DNA from: Dromiciops gliroides
Taxonomy: Eukaryota; Chordata; Mammalia; Microbiotheria; Microbiotheriidae
Direction of reading: 5' to 3'
Length of the DNA stretch: 64,000 nucleotides
NCBI RefSeq assembly: GCF_019393635.1
Contig: NC_057861.1
Span: 91,928,827-91,992,826, forward strand
Below the pieces are notes generated by a model, which saw only the letters and a list, made by a program, of their open reading frames with translations, did no database searches and was not told the DNA's origin. A program made the position numbers and the translations under genes. This document shows positions 44,059 to 55,499 of the stretch, piece by piece. Each line of letters opens with the position of its first letter. The stretch's first letter is position 1.

Positions 44059-44413
44059 TATCATACAAACTGTAAATCAGGCTGCTTGTAGGAAAACAAT
44101 TCCTATTTAAATATCCCACAAAAACAAAAGTATAAACAAACCAAAAACTGGGCCTTACAAAAATTAATTTCACAGATGTCAGTGGTCACTCAATACAAGC
44201 CAGAGTTGATTTGGGATAAAAAGGTATGCTCAAATAAGAAAATAATGACCTGCTCTCATTCCAAATCACAAATTCTTGAGTGACTAGAAATTATAGCCAA
44301 ATTCTGGATTTGCGGTTTGAGTTTCACCAGTACTATTTATTTAATGATTTCAGGATAGGGAATTGATCCTTTATTCATTATTGTTGTTATTTTTGTCTAC
44401 CCCTCATTTTTGC

Positions 44414-45135
44414 TTGTTGTTGTTTTGCCCTTCATTTTTGAAGCGGGCCAATGATATTATGGAGCGATGCTTTGACTTGCCTGTCAATCAAATTTAAGTG
44501 AGGCAGGGAGCAGCTGGGTGATGCAGCAGATAAAGCACTGGCCCTGGATTCAGGAGAACCTGAGTTCAAATCTGGCCTCAGACACTTTACACTTACTAGC
44601 TGTGTGACCCTGGGCAAGTCACTTAACCCTCATTGACCTGCAAAAAAAGAATTAAGTGAGGCAGAGATACACAAAGTTTCAGCCTTGCTCTCCCTTCCTG
44701 AGTCATTGATGTACAGTGACAAGACAAAAATTAAGAGGACCGGTGATGGCCTGAGATGCAGTGGATGACCTTGACAGTATCCATGTCTGACCAATCTCTA
44801 ACCTCTCCACAGAACATGCTTCAGTCACCTTCATGGCCATGGGAACAAAGTGTCTTCATCCACCCATTCCTCCAAGGGAAGTCTTCACATGCTTGGGGTA
44901 AACATCCCCCTGACTCATCAATGGGTTTGAGACCTGTTTGTTACCCTTAGACTGGTTTATCCTGTCTGCCAAGATGACTGACCAGGATGTGGCCAGTGTA
45001 TTTGCTACAGTTTCTTTAAGACAGAGGTTGGGTGACAGGTGAATACCAAAGGTAGATGAGCAGCTCTGGAAATAGAACATCACACCCTTATGCCAGAGGT
45101 GTTAGTTCTCCTTGAAAATCCTGTACGCTACCACA
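44414..45135 (+). repeat. Unnamed interspersed repeat, longest copy, split by a SINE
   Basis: The head segment (44414-44790, apart from the SINE) parallels those at 30205 and 39167: 'ttgttgttttgcccttcatt', 'gccaatgatattatggagcg', 'cttgctctcccttcctgagt', 'ggtgatggcctgagatgcag'. The tail segment (44860-45115) parallels 54098-54385: 'cattcctccaagggaagtct', 'tcacatgcttggggtaaaca', 'taccaaaggtagatgagc'. This copy links head and tail as one family. I do not recognise the name; RTE-related origin is a guess. Confidence 0.65.
44507..44651 (+). mobile_element. WSINE1-like SINE
   Basis: SINE with the perfect 13-bp duplication ttaagtgaggcag at 44494-44506 and 44652-44664, inserted in the unnamed repeat. 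Confidence 0.96.
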
Positions 45136-45490
45136 GCTGTTATACTGATATAGGTATTCCTTTGGTGAGGAAACTCCCTTTACTTTCTCCAATACTCACA
45201 ATCTTAGAAAGTTGCCAAAAGCAGCTGCTCTCCAAGTGTAGATCTTAGACAGCAGGGGTTTCAAAAACTCCATACCCTTCAGGTTCCCAATGTGTTATTT
45301 TGTCATTAGACTGCTCTTTCAAACTACCGTTTTAGCTCGAAGAGTTCATCATTCATGATCTTTAGGAGAGCCATAGTCAGTCCTTTAATTTCCCCATCAC
45401 AAAAGCTCCAAAGTTGTTTGATATTGTTATGGGATTAGTATTGCCTTTTTGTGTTTGTGCAGAAGTTAACTAATGATGAAATATATTTAC
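45136..45490. other. No recognised feature
   Basis: No repeat or gene that I can name. Confidence 0.4.
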
Positions 45491-45495
45491 CACAA

Positions 45496-46155
45496 TGCAG
45501 AAATTATAGAGATTTTATGGTGGAGCAAAGGAGCATGTCTCAGACAAAAAAGTAAACCTGAACAAAGATTAGGATTCTAACAAGGCTTATTATAGACAAA
45601 ATTATTTCAGAGTAACAGAGACATAATTCTATTATATATCACAGTCTTGTACATTCTTCAGGCCATAAAAGTTAAAGAAAAGAAAGATTCATAATCCCAT
45701 GCTTCTTATATGTCATAAAAGTAAAAAAAAGTAGACATAGTCATAATCTCATTCATCCCATAAGGAAACAAACTTAGTTAAACAGACTATAGGTAAACTA
45801 AATCAGGTTACAGATGAAACTAAATTGAGAGAATTCACAATGGGCAGATTGAAGGGGAAGACATACATGTCACCAAGATAACCAAGAAGTTTGGCATCAG
45901 GGAAATCCTTCCTTACATGGTTAGGGAAGAGAACTAACAAATAACTAAATCACTTTCCAGATCTCAAACTCCCCTTAGGTTTCTATGTGAGGAATGTCAC
46001 TCTTTCCTTAATGCTATTATTCTGTGGATCACGTTTTGTTCAAGCAAGCTTAATATTAGCAGAAGATAAACTCTCAGTTAACCAAAAGTTGAAGGAAGAA
46101 TGGCTCTGAGCTCTGAATAATAAAAATGAATAAAAGGATATTAAAAATTCCCACA
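45496..46155 (-). mobile_element. Possible solo LTR (fossil), weak
   Basis: On the minus strand the segment starts TGTGGGAATT and ends TTTCTGCA. A 4-bp word ACAA lies at 45492-45495 and 46156-46159. The 660-bp length fits an LTR, but a 4-bp AT-rich match can arise by chance and the promoter and polyadenylation signals are unclear. Confidence 0.3.
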
Positions 46156-46159
46156 ACAA

Positions 46160-46735
46160 TCGACTCCATATTCGCTTTCATAAATCTTATGACTGAGTAG
46201 ATCCACATATGAAACAAAAATTAGAATCAAATACTCTTCTATCCCATGTCTATTTGCCCTACAGTAGGTACTTAGGACAGACATGCTTTCTAGCAATGTG
46301 TCTGGCTTAAAGTATTGAAATATTCTTACGTGGCTTAAGCCGTGTAAGCCAATAATTAAATTAATTCCATAGAGGCAATTTGGTACTGGAAGGCCTGTTG
46401 TTTGGATAGAAAGATAAAATAAGTCTCCCTAAAGATAAGACAAAAAATTCTCTACATTTAAATGAAAAGTCTTCTCTGAGTAATGTCTTCCTATGCCCCT
46501 ATTTGAAAAGGAAGAAACCTAGGGAAAGAAATCTGGAAGTGGCTATTAATTCATGACTTCTTGTTTTAAAAACAAAAGGCAGGGATTTCATTATTTGTCA
46601 CTGAAATATTGAATATAGCATCATGTAGTAGAAAGTGATGAATTTGATGTTAAAGGCCCTCAGGATCTCATGATGTAGTGAAGCTGGAGATGATCTAGGA
46701 TGGTTAAAGTCCATGTCATATAATATTTATAGCTA
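46160..46735. other. No recognised feature
   Basis: AT-rich sequence with no identifiable gene or repeat. Confidence 0.4.
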
Positions 46736-46744
46736 GCATTTGTA

Positions 46745-46970
46745 TAGCACTTTTGGAGTCAGGGAAGACCAGGATTTGAATTCTGTCTCTCCAATACTTA
46801 CTAGCTATGTGACCCTGGGAAAGTCTCTTTGCTCCAGTTTCCTCATCTGTAAAATGGAGATAATAATAACACCACGTACCACAGAGATTTGTTGTGAGGA
46901 TCAAAAGAGTCAATGCGCAAAGCATTTTACAAACCTTAAAGCACTATATAAACACCCACCCTGTGTAATA
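46745..46970 (+). mobile_element. MIR/Mon-type SINE
   Basis: 'gggaagaccaggatttgaat', 'ctagctatgtgaccctggga', 'cctcatctgtaaaatggaga' and the tail 'ccttaaagcactatataaac'. This is a clear CORE-SINE. Confidence 0.82.
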
Positions 46971-46979
46971 GGTATTATT

Positions 46980-46980
46980 T

Positions 46981-47059
<79 letters not shown>
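46980..47059. repeat. (TC)n microsatellite
   Basis: About 39 TC units with one TTT break, between two halves of MIR-like sequence. Confidence 0.98.
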
Positions 47060-47060
<1 letters not shown>

Positions 47061-47190
47061 ACAGATAGGGAAACCGTCACTGAGAGAGGCTAACTGAATT
47101 GGTTCACATGCTTAATCAGTGAATAACACAAGATTCAAACTCAGGTCTTCTGGACTCAAAGTCTAACATTCTATGCATTATACTACCTAC
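47060..47190 (-). mobile_element. MIR-family fragment
   Basis: The plus strand reads 'gatagggaaaccgtcactga', 'gattcaaactcaggtcttct' and 'gcattatactacctacctgc', an inverted MIR-type element. The TC tract may have grown within it. Confidence 0.65.
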
Positions 47191-47229
47191 CTGCTTCATA
47201 GGAGAATTGCAAGAAACGAAGGAAAGAAG

Positions 47230-47337
47230 CATTTACCAGCCCCTTCAAATGTGCTAGGCATTGCTTTACACATTTAATGCTTTACAAATATTATCTTTTT
47301 TGATCCTCACAACAATCTTCTGAGGTTGAAGCAACTA
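47230..47337 (-). mobile_element. MIR-family fragment
   Basis: 'caaatgtgctaggcattgct' and 'gatcctcacaacaatcttct' match an inverted MIR-type 3' half. Confidence 0.6.
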
Positions 47338-47612
47338 GAGATTTTGACCCTGTTCTATAGGCCCCCAAGGACAGAACCAAGAACATTTGTTGACATTTAC
47401 AAAGAGGTCAATTAATGCTTGAGGTCAGTAAAAACTACCCCAAAATTAGAGATGCCCAAGTAGAACAGGCTGCCTTGGGATTTAGTAGGTCCACAGGACC
47501 CCTTCATTGGTGGTATCTAAGCAAAGACTAGATGAGCTAGTCAGATTTTAGTAAGAATTATTTTTCTGGCATGAGCTGGACTAGGTAATCACTGATATCT
47601 CTTCTTTATTTG
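47338..47612 (+). mobile_element. L3/CR1-clade LINE 3' end
   Basis: 'gaacaggctgccttgggatt', 'cttcattggtggtatctaag', 'gcaaagactagatgagctag' and 'gactaggtaatcactgatat' follow the CR1/L3 3' end in sense orientation. Confidence 0.75.
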
Positions 47613-47656
47613 GGGAGGGGGAGCTAGTCACTAGATTTAAACAAATTCTTATTCAC

Positions 47657-47795
47657 TTATGGGATAAAACTAGCATTTCCATAGCATATTATAATAAAAA
47701 TAATTGTACAAGAAACTGCAAATCTATTGTGTACAACTTGCTATTCCATATTGAAATATATAATAAAATTGTCATGTAAATTCATTTTCTCTTTC
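47657..47795. repeat. Unnamed repeat, related to 61790-61885
   Basis: 'agcatttccatagcatatta' and 'ttgtacaagaaactgcaaat' recur at 61810-61870 as 'agcatttccataacatagta' and 'ttgtacatgaaactacaatt'. It may be an L1-associated or other 3' end; I cannot name it. Confidence 0.5.
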
Positions 47796-48244
47796 CTTCC
47801 CATCATAGAAATGGCTTCCATTAGACATAACACACATATTTGTAAAATTATTCTATATATACTTCTATTTATTGGTTCTTTCTCTGGATTTAGATAGTGT
47901 ATTACTTCATATGAACTCTGTGGTTAATTTGGCTATTTATAATATTATATTAAATAATTATAATATTATATTTAAATAAATATTGAAAACTACACTTAAG
48001 TAGTATTTATAATGATCTCTTTCATCCCTAAAGTTCTATGTCTTCCTGATAAAGCTCACATTTTTTTAGGGGTGGGGGAAGAGGAAGGAAGAGAAACACA
48101 CAAAAAACTACAATGCACATCATTACATGATAATTATATTAGAGAGGTGCAAAAAAGGGTTGGTGAGGTATTTCAAGTTTAAAACCTATAATATTTACAA
48201 AAAAGTCATTTTCCTCACAAGATTCCAATGAGAAAAGGAATAGA

Positions 48245-48370
48245 CAATTGTTCCCCCTTATTTCACAGATGGGAAACTTGAAACAAGAATTGGATAGATG
48301 GCCTGCCCTTAATAATAAATCTATGTGCTGGAACAGGGATACAAACTTGGATCTCTGGTAGCCATGCTTT
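48245..48370 (-). mobile_element. MIR-like fragment, weak
   Basis: 'cccttatttcacagatggga' and 'tacaaacttggatctctggt' resemble an inverted MIR-type element. Confidence 0.45.
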
Positions 48371-48474
48371 GTTGTTTATCAGCCCATTGAGATTCTCCTG
48401 TTGTAATTCCACCTGGTCATTGTGCAGGATCCTTGTCATATATTGATGGAATCTCCAATTTAATTTAAATTTTT

Positions 48475-50225
48475 GCATCGATATCAATTAGGGAATTGGT
48501 GTATAGTTTTCTTTCTCTGTTTTTGTTCTTCCTGGTTTAGGCATTAGCACTATATTGTATCATAAAAGAAATGTGTTAGAACTCGTTCTTTGCCTATTTT
48601 TCCAAAAAAGTGTATATGGTATTTAATTAATTGTTCTTTAAATGTTTGGTAGAATTCACTTGTGAATGCTTCTAGTCCTGGGAATTTTTTCTTAAGGAGC
48701 TCATTTATGACTATTTCAAGGTTGTGGGTTTTTTTCTCCTAAGATCATGTTATTTAAGTATTCTCTTTCCTCTTATGTGAATCTGGGCAGTTTATATTTT
48801 TGTAAAAGTTCATCCATTTCACTTTGAATGTTAGATTTATTGGCATATAATTGGGCAAAAGAAATACTAATAATTGCTTTAATTTTCTCTTCATTGGTGG
48901 TGATTTCACCCTTTTCATTTTTTAATATTGGTAATTTAGTTTTCCTCTTTCTAAAATGAAATAAAATGATGGTTTATCTATTTTTTTTCATAAAACAAGC
49001 TCCTAATTTTATTTATTAGTTCAATGGTTTTCTTACTTTCAATTTTATTCATCTTTCCTTTGATTGTCAGGCTTTCCAATTTATATTTAATTAGGGGACT
49101 TTAATTTATTTTTTTCTGTTTTTTTAAGTTACATGCCAAATTTAATGATCTACTCTTTTTCTATTTTATTAACGCAAGCATTTAGAGATATTAATTTTCC
49201 CCTGTATATTGCTTTGGCTGCATCCCATGAATTTAGGTATTTGTCTAATTGTTGATATTCTATTTAATGAAATCATCAATTGTTTCTATGATTTGATCCA
49301 CTCATTCTTTGACTTGTATTATTTAGTTTCCAATTAATTTTTAATCTAGGTATACATGGCACTTTATTGAATGTATTTTTATTGCATTGTGATCTTAATG
49401 GAATGCATTTAGTATTTCTGGTTTTCTGAATTTGGTTGTGATGTTTTAAGGCCCTGATGGATGGTCAATTTTTGTTGAGGTGTAATGTACCACTGAGAAA
49501 AAGTATATTACTTTCTATGCTCATTCAATTTTCTCCAGAGGTCTATCATATCTAACTTTTCTATAATTCCATTCATCTCTTTAACTTCTTTTTTGTTTAT
49601 TTTTTAGTCAAAGTTAACCAGTTCTGAGAGAGGAAAGTTGAGATTCTCCACTAGTATAATTTCACTATTTCCTCTTTTAGCTCATTTAACTTTTCCTTTA
49701 AGAATTTGGATGCTATACCCTTGGATGCATATATGTTGTTACTGATTTTACTTCATTCTCCAAAGCATCTTTTAGGAAACATATCATTTCCCTGGTTATC
49801 TTCTTTTAATTAGGTATATTTTTTGCTTTTCCCATGTCTGAGATCATGTGTTACTCCTGCTTTTTTTTTTACATCAACTGAAGAAAAAAAAAGATTCTCT
49901 TTCAACCCCTTAACTTTGCTCTGTGTAAGCCTCTCTGCTTCAAGTGTGTTCTTTGTAAACATCATATTGTCATATTCTGTCTTTTAATCCACTCTATCCA
50001 CTTTTGTTTTATGACTGAGCTTATCCCATTTATAGTTATGATTACTATTTGTGCATTTTCTTCCATCATATTTTTTCCAATTTTCCTTTTCTTTCTCCTT
50101 TTACCTGTCACTCTTCAAAAGTCTTGTTTGCTTCTGACCATCAGCTATCCCAATCTTCCCAGTTTGGGAGAACTCAGGTGATTCCCTCCTTTTACTCTGC
50201 TATCTTGCTTCCCCTTGCCTCTTGG
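48475..50225 (-). mobile_element. Internal L1 segment (ORF2 RT start to ORF2 5' end)
   Basis: Inverted L1 text continues from the RT N-terminal part ('tgcttctagtcctgggaatt' near 48667, 'aatgtttggtagaattcact' near 48639) through the linker and endonuclease ('aagaatttggatgctatacc' near 49699) to the sequence before ORF2 ('tgagcttatcccatttatag' near 50015). It lacks both the 3' end and ORF1, so both ends are truncated. Frames are heavily broken. Confidence 0.75.
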
Positions 50226-50390
50226 TGCTATCATTATGGCCATTTTACAGATAAGAAAACTGGTGGTTCAAGAGTTGAAGAGGCTTATTTGTTCATGTTC
50301 AGAAACTTGTAAATATCAAAATGAAGATCCAGATGTGATATCTCCTGACTCCAAGGTCAATTGTCTCTCTTTACATTGAAGCACAGTATA
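50226..50390 (-). mobile_element. MIR-family fragment
   Basis: 'ttatggccattttacagata' and 'gatctcctgactccaaggtc'-like text (50236-50360) match an inverted MIR-type element. Confidence 0.65.
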
Positions 50391-50394
50391 TTTT

Positions 50395-50885
50395 AGGTGA
50401 TATAATATAAGTATTCAAATATTATATGTCACATAACTGAAACTTAGAAATTTGTATTTATTTATATAGAGCCACATAATTACTAAATTACTGGTAAATC
50501 CAAGCTAGGAGCAGTCAGGATTAGCAAGGATTACTTAGACAGCCTAGGTATTATTTAATAAAATATTCAGGTGCTAATTGACCCAGGAGATATTACATTT
50601 AAGTATGACAGATTTCCCCAAAATGGAATAAAAAACACAAATGTAAAACAACAGAATAGTGAGGCTATGATGATCTAATAAATGTTTGTTAAATCTAATC
50701 TGAATCCCACATTTGACAGATGAGCAAACTGAGGCCCTGAGAGGGGAAGATCATTGTCTGATGCCACAATTATAGTGGCACTCTAAAATGTAAAAAAATA
50801 AATAATTTCAATCTACTGCTCTTTTATTCTTCTTGGAAAGTATTGTAATTAATGAGTAAAAGGCTACCACTGGCTTCCTTGAATG
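50395..50885. other. No recognised feature apart from a MIR-like scrap
   Basis: AT-rich. The words 'acatttgacagatgagcaaa' near 50709 and 'actgaggccctgagagggga' near 50729 look like a MIR-type remnant. The rest is unassigned. Confidence 0.4.
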
Positions 50886-50889
50886 GTAT

Positions 50890-51085
50890 TGTGGTACTTT
50901 AGAAAAAAACCTCTGGCTTTGGAATCAGAGGAGTGAGGATCAAATGTAAGTTACTTTAACAATCTCTGTCTCCTTGGACAAGTCACATAACCACTCTAGG
51001 CTTGAATTTGATCATTTGTAAAATGAATGAAAAAGTACTAGATGATCTCTGAAGTCCCTTCCAGCTGTCATTCTATGACCCCTGA
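50890..51085 (+). mobile_element. MIR-like SINE, old
   Basis: 'ctggctttggaatcagagga', 'acaagtcacataaccactct' and the tail 'agtcccttccagctgtcatt'. Confidence 0.65.
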
Positions 51086-51359
51086 CCATACACATATGCT
51101 TTTGAAAGTTGAGGCTCAATTGTAGTGGTCATCTATACATGAAAAAGGTAGTTTTCAACAAGTGTTACTTCTTTCTTCACAAATCTAATTCAAATTCAGA
51201 GGGAAGTTAACATTCCACCACCACCCCCACCCCACACAGCAACAAACCCCCTTCCCATGAGTATACTGTCAGATGGTTGGATGTGATTTCCACGGATTTA
51301 TCTAGTCCTACTTCTTCACTGCACTAAAGATTTTGATGAATCACCTGGGAACTGAGAAA

Positions 51360-51605
51360 AAAAGCATCATTACAGCAATATGTACTGTGAAGGGAACAAA
51401 GAAAGCAGACATGATATTTATTTGAAGAAGAAAAGGAAGGGAAGAGAGAAAGGTGGAGAAAGAGAGGTGATGAGAAAGCAGGAAAGGAAGAGGAAGAAGG
51501 GACAAACATAAAAAAAAGATGGTAAACAGAAGAGTTCAAGGGAGGGAGGAAAGATTAGAAGGAGGAAGAGAGGAAGAATGGAGGAAGAAAGGGAAAAGGA
51601 AGGTT
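51360..51605. repeat. Purine-rich GGAA/GAAGA tract
   Basis: A degenerate AG-rich stretch on the plus strand without a fixed unit. Confidence 0.75.
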
Positions 51606-51960
51606 AACACCTAAGTAAATTGTGGTGAGGCCATTGTCTTAGAGGCAGTTCCTGCTCTGCTCGTGGTAAAATTGTGAAGTAATTGATTCTTTTCTTAGAT
51701 AGCAGCCAAATAATTTTTAGACTGTTATCTTCTGCTGAAATCTTTCCTTTCATCCCTTAATGCCATCTCAGTCATCTCATCTCACCCCACTTCTCTAGAA
51801 AAGTTGTTCATATATTCTTTATGATTTTTCTTATATCTTTCTCACTGATGTATACAATATTGCTAAGTATATAAAGATAACCTTTACTAAAGTGAAGAAA
51901 TGATTGGAATGAGACTCAGGAGATCTATATTTTTTCAAGTCTGGAGAAGAGAGAAGGAAG
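51605..51960. other. No recognised feature
   Basis: No gene or repeat that I can name. Confidence 0.4.
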
Positions 51961-51982
51961 AGAAATAAGAGAAGAAGGAATA

Positions 51983-52135
51983 GGGGCGGCTAGGTGGCGC
52001 AGTGGATAAAGCACCGGCCCTGGATTCAGGAGTACCTGAGTTCAAATCCGGCCTCAGACACTTGACACTTACTAGCTGTGTGACCCTGGGCAAGTCACTT
52101 AACCCCCATTGCCCCACCAAAAAAAAAAAAAAAAG
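51983..52135 (+). mobile_element. WSINE1-like SINE, the best-preserved copy
   Basis: It keeps CpGs lost elsewhere ('ggggcggctaggtggcgcag', 'agcaccggccctggattc', 'aatccggcctcagacacttg') and a pure A17-class tail. The perfect duplication agagaagaaggaata lies at 51968-51982 and 52136-52150. Retained CpGs and tail point to the youngest insertion in the window. Confidence 0.97.
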
Positions 52136-52340
52136 AGAGAAGAAGGAATAGAAGAATAAGGATGAGAAGAAATAGGAGCAGGAGAAGAAAATAGAAGAGG
52201 AAAAAGAGGAGGAGGAGAAAGAGGAAGAGGATAAGGAGTAGAAAGAGGAGGAGGAGGAGAATGAGGAAGAGGATAAGGAGTAGAAAGAGGAGGAGGAGGA
52301 GAATGAGGAAGAGGAGAAGGAGAAGAAGAAGAAGAAGGAA

Positions 52341-52410
<70 letters not shown>

Positions 52411-52411
52411 A
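52136..52411. repeat. Purine tract ending in (GAAA)n
   Basis: GAGGAG-type units with an internally duplicated block (about 52218-52265 and 52266-52313), then about 17 GAAA units at 52345-52411. Open frames through it encode only Ser, Phe, Lys, Arg or Glu runs. Confidence 0.95.
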
Positions 52412-52419
52412 TTTGCCCA

Positions 52420-52525
52420 AATCACTTCACCTTTCTCTGCCACAGTTTTGCCAACTGTACAATTTGTAAAATGAGATAGTTGAACTAAATAATCTATATG
52501 ACCTATCTCAATTCTCACATTCTGT
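52420..52525 (+). mobile_element. MIR-like fragment
   Basis: 'gcccaaatcacttcaccttt' and 'aatttgtaaaatgagatagt' match MIR central text. Confidence 0.6.
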
Positions 52526-52629
52526 GGTCTTAGGACAAGAGTATCATGAACACCTGTAAATGTATCTGCTACTAACTTCCCTAAAGGCCAGTACTTCCCA
52601 TCCTTCCCCCACCCCCACATAACCCTCAT

Positions 52630-52830
52630 CTAGAATTAGAGACAGGAAGACATGGGTCCAGTTTCTGCTTTGCCAGGTAGTAGCAGTGTGGCCATAGGAA
52701 AGTCACTTAACCTTTAACTGTAGCATTAGCCTCACAGGGTTTTTTTTGAGGCTCAAATATGGTAATGAAATCAGTTTTCAAATTTTAAGTGCAATAGGAT
52801 TATTATTACTTTTATTATTATCTTCTTCAT
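52630..52830 (+). mobile_element. MIR-like SINE, old
   Basis: 'agagacaggaagacatgggt', 'ataggaaagtcacttaacct' and 'attagcctcacagggttt', then ATT-rich tail. Confidence 0.65.
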
Positions 52831-53094
52831 CCTCATCTCTATCCTTCTTATCCTCATCATTACTACCTCATTCCAGTGTTCACTCAGAATAACACTAACA
52901 CCATCTCCTCTTTCAGATAGCTGTATCACTTACCAGTCATTGTTTCTAGTCCTTCACAATCCCCCAAGTCAAACACTATCTATACTCTTCTTTCTCTCAG
53001 ACACTGTTCATCACTTTCTCACAACCACCTTTTACCAAAGCCCACGCAGGGAAGAACGTTCTACTGCTGAATATCTGATGAACAAAAAGACCAT

Positions 53095-53240
53095 GTTTCT
53101 CAGATCAATAAATATTATTAAACAACTATGTGCCAATCACCATACTAAACCCTGATGATACAAATGCCAAAAAGAGAGTTCCCACCCTCAAGGAGATTAC
53201 AATCTAATAGTACCCGGGGGAGAACATGGTGGAGAAGTCA
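53095..53240 (-). mobile_element. L2 3' end
   Basis: 'acaactatgtgccaatcacc' and 'accctcaaggagattacaat' match the inverted L2 tail. Confidence 0.65.
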
Positions 53241-53244
53241 AAGA

Positions 53245-53855
53245 AGTCCAAAATGAGTGCATCCATTTGGGAATTGAAATGTCTGAGATGTTGGTTCTGT
53301 TTCCCTCCGTAGAGTGATTTATGGCTCTACCCTCCAATAAGAGGATGGAGAACAAGTCGATTGCCTGACTGGATTTACATAATTCTAAGAGGAAACTCCA
53401 AGCTGACTGTGTTCATCATGATCACTCTCTGTTATTTCACAGGGAGATAATCTTAGGCCATTTCTTCATACCATAGTTGTTGAGGATTTGAGAGTTTTTT
53501 ATACCCTCTGTTGACCTCTAGCCTTATTAGTGTGGTAATTCCCTCTAACAATACACATCACAATACAACAAAATTTACTAATTCTATGTAACTTTTGCTT
53601 ATGTAGTCCCATAGATCCATAGGGGAATCACCCAATATAATGGGAGATATCCCCCGAATTTTCAAATAGCCCCTGTGTATGAAGGCATCAGACTGACTAT
53701 AAATCTGCAGGTCTCACTAGCCCTTCTCATTTCATAGCACAACTTTCCTAGATAAATCCTTTATTCTGGAACTCTTAAAAAGCAAAAATCACCCAATGCT
53801 GTTACAATTTCTCCAAATGCCACTTCTTAGTGGCTGCATGGTATAGTGGAAAAGT
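53245..53855. other. No recognised feature
   Basis: About 600 bp of mixed composition with no named repeat and no convincing exon. Confidence 0.4.
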
Positions 53856-53861
53856 ACTACT

Positions 53862-54085
53862 CCACATTGGAGAATAGCATGATGCCAGATGAATTATAAG
53901 TTAAAAATAACCAAAGAACAGTGGAAAGATGTTTAATGCAAGGTATAAGCAGGCTATAGATTTTTGGCAACAGTCACTTATGTATGAAGTGTCTATAATA
54001 TATTGTTTTCTGAAAGGAAAGAATGGGATGAGAACCAGAGACAATGCATGAGTACCCCTTGTATTACATTTTGAAGTATGACATA
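53862..54085. repeat. Locally repeated unit, copy 1
   Basis: It shares long phrases with 58602-58835, in the same orientation: 'catgatgccagatgaa', 'agaacagtggaaag', 'ctatagatttttg', 'agaaccagagacaatgcatg'. I do not recognise a family. Confidence 0.7.
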
Positions 54086-54097
54086 CTAAGGAAATTA

Positions 54098-54385
54098 AAG
54101 GAGCGTTCCATGGGAGGAAGTATTCACATGCTTAGGATAGACACCCTCCTAAGTCACTGACCGGTTTAAGGTCTGTCTGTTACCTTCAACCTGCTTTAGC
54201 CCATCTGCCTAGACAGTTTACCAGGCTGTGGTTGCTGCCCATACTCCAGCTTCTTGGAGCCACAGGTGAGAGAGCGGAGTGAATTAGATGGATACCAAGG
54301 ATGGATGAGCATGCTCTCACACCAAAAGTGAACATCCCTTGAACACCTCCTTGAAGACAATCACCACCACTCCAAACTCCTCTTG
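54098..54385 (+). repeat. Unnamed interspersed repeat, tail segment copy
   Basis: 'attcacatgcttaggataga', 'ggtctgtctgttaccttcaa', 'gataccaaggatggatgagc' parallel 44868-45115. It begins right after copy 1 of the locally repeated unit. Confidence 0.65.
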
Positions 54386-54454
54386 CCACAGAATTTTCTC
54401 CATACTTAATATCCCCAGTACATTCAAGTCATCACCAAAAGGAATAGATTGAAA

Positions 54455-55150
54455 ATTCTTCACCTTTATTTTTGATTGACAACTTCTGGTTATTCTCTAG
54501 TTCATTAGTGTCTTCCCTAAAATGTGGTACCTCAAACTGTACACTATCATTCAGATATGCATGTTGGTTTTTATCAATAAAATATAAGCTCCTTGATGGC
54601 AGGGACTATTTACTTCTTGTCTTTATATTCTCATTATTGTCCCAATATGTCCCACATAGTAGGCACTTAATAAAGATTTGTTATGGAATGCTCTAATACG
54701 AACACAACAGGCAATTAGTACATTATTCCTGGAAGCAATGTCTTTATGTGCAGCTCAAAATAACATGAACTTTTTGCCTCCTATATCACTATTTAATTAC
54801 ATTGGGTTTGAAGTCCACTAAAATCCCTAGATATTTTCAGATGTACTTCTACTTAACCAGTTCATACTCTACCTCAATTTGTAAAGTCAATTTCTTAAAC
54901 ACGATTACAACACATTTTATTCATCTCTATTACATCTTATCATAAATTTGGTCCAATTTTCTATCAAGTCACGATATTTTGGGATCCTGACTTTGCCATT
55001 TAACATGTTAGCACCAAAGTTATTCTTCAGCTGCTGGCCTCCACATTCTGCATATGACCTCTTGATGGTCACTTCTTTCTGCTTTATAGTCCCCATCAGC
55101 TCCTCATTCTCTCTATTAAATAGAAAAGTATTTCCCAGACAAATGTAGCC
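54455..55150 (-). mobile_element. L3/CR1-clade LINE 3' part, with an L2-like tail in it
   Basis: 'cattagtgtcttccctaaaa', 'tgtggtacctcaaactgtac', 'gggatcctgactttgccatt' and 'taacatgttagcaccaaagt' follow inverted CR1/L3 text. An L2-type tail (54570-54685: 'aagctccttgatggcaggga', 'agtaggcacttaataaagat') interrupts it. Confidence 0.7.
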
Positions 55151-55499
55151 TCAGAGCACTTTTGGAATTAAAATTATTGATGAAACCTTTAAATTATAGT
55201 CCAAGAAGATTGGGTCATATGAAATAATTCCAAACTAAATGAGTGTTCTGTCAAGGAAAATTATTTTAAAAACAGAGACAAATAATCCTATTTATATTCC
55301 TTCCCCAAATATCACTTGCATATTTTCATATATATATTTAGAGAGCCTCATCATTGAACTGTGGCTTACTAGGTGATTAATTTATCTGGTCACAAGAATA
55401 AATGAATCATCTATTATGTCTGGGTGGAGGTAATGTTATAAGTCAGGCAAGGAAGGGATAATGTAGATAAAATCATGGAGGCTTCAAGTATTTTTTTTC

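Noticed and set aside
45496-46155. Fourth LTR as a firm call
   Set aside because: The 4-bp flank match is short and AT-rich, and LTR signals are unclear. It is kept only as a low-confidence feature.
51935-52629. Open frames of 161-176 codons rich in Ser/Phe/Leu/Pro
   Set aside because: They run through a SINE, a purine tract and GAAA repeats. They are compositional artefacts.
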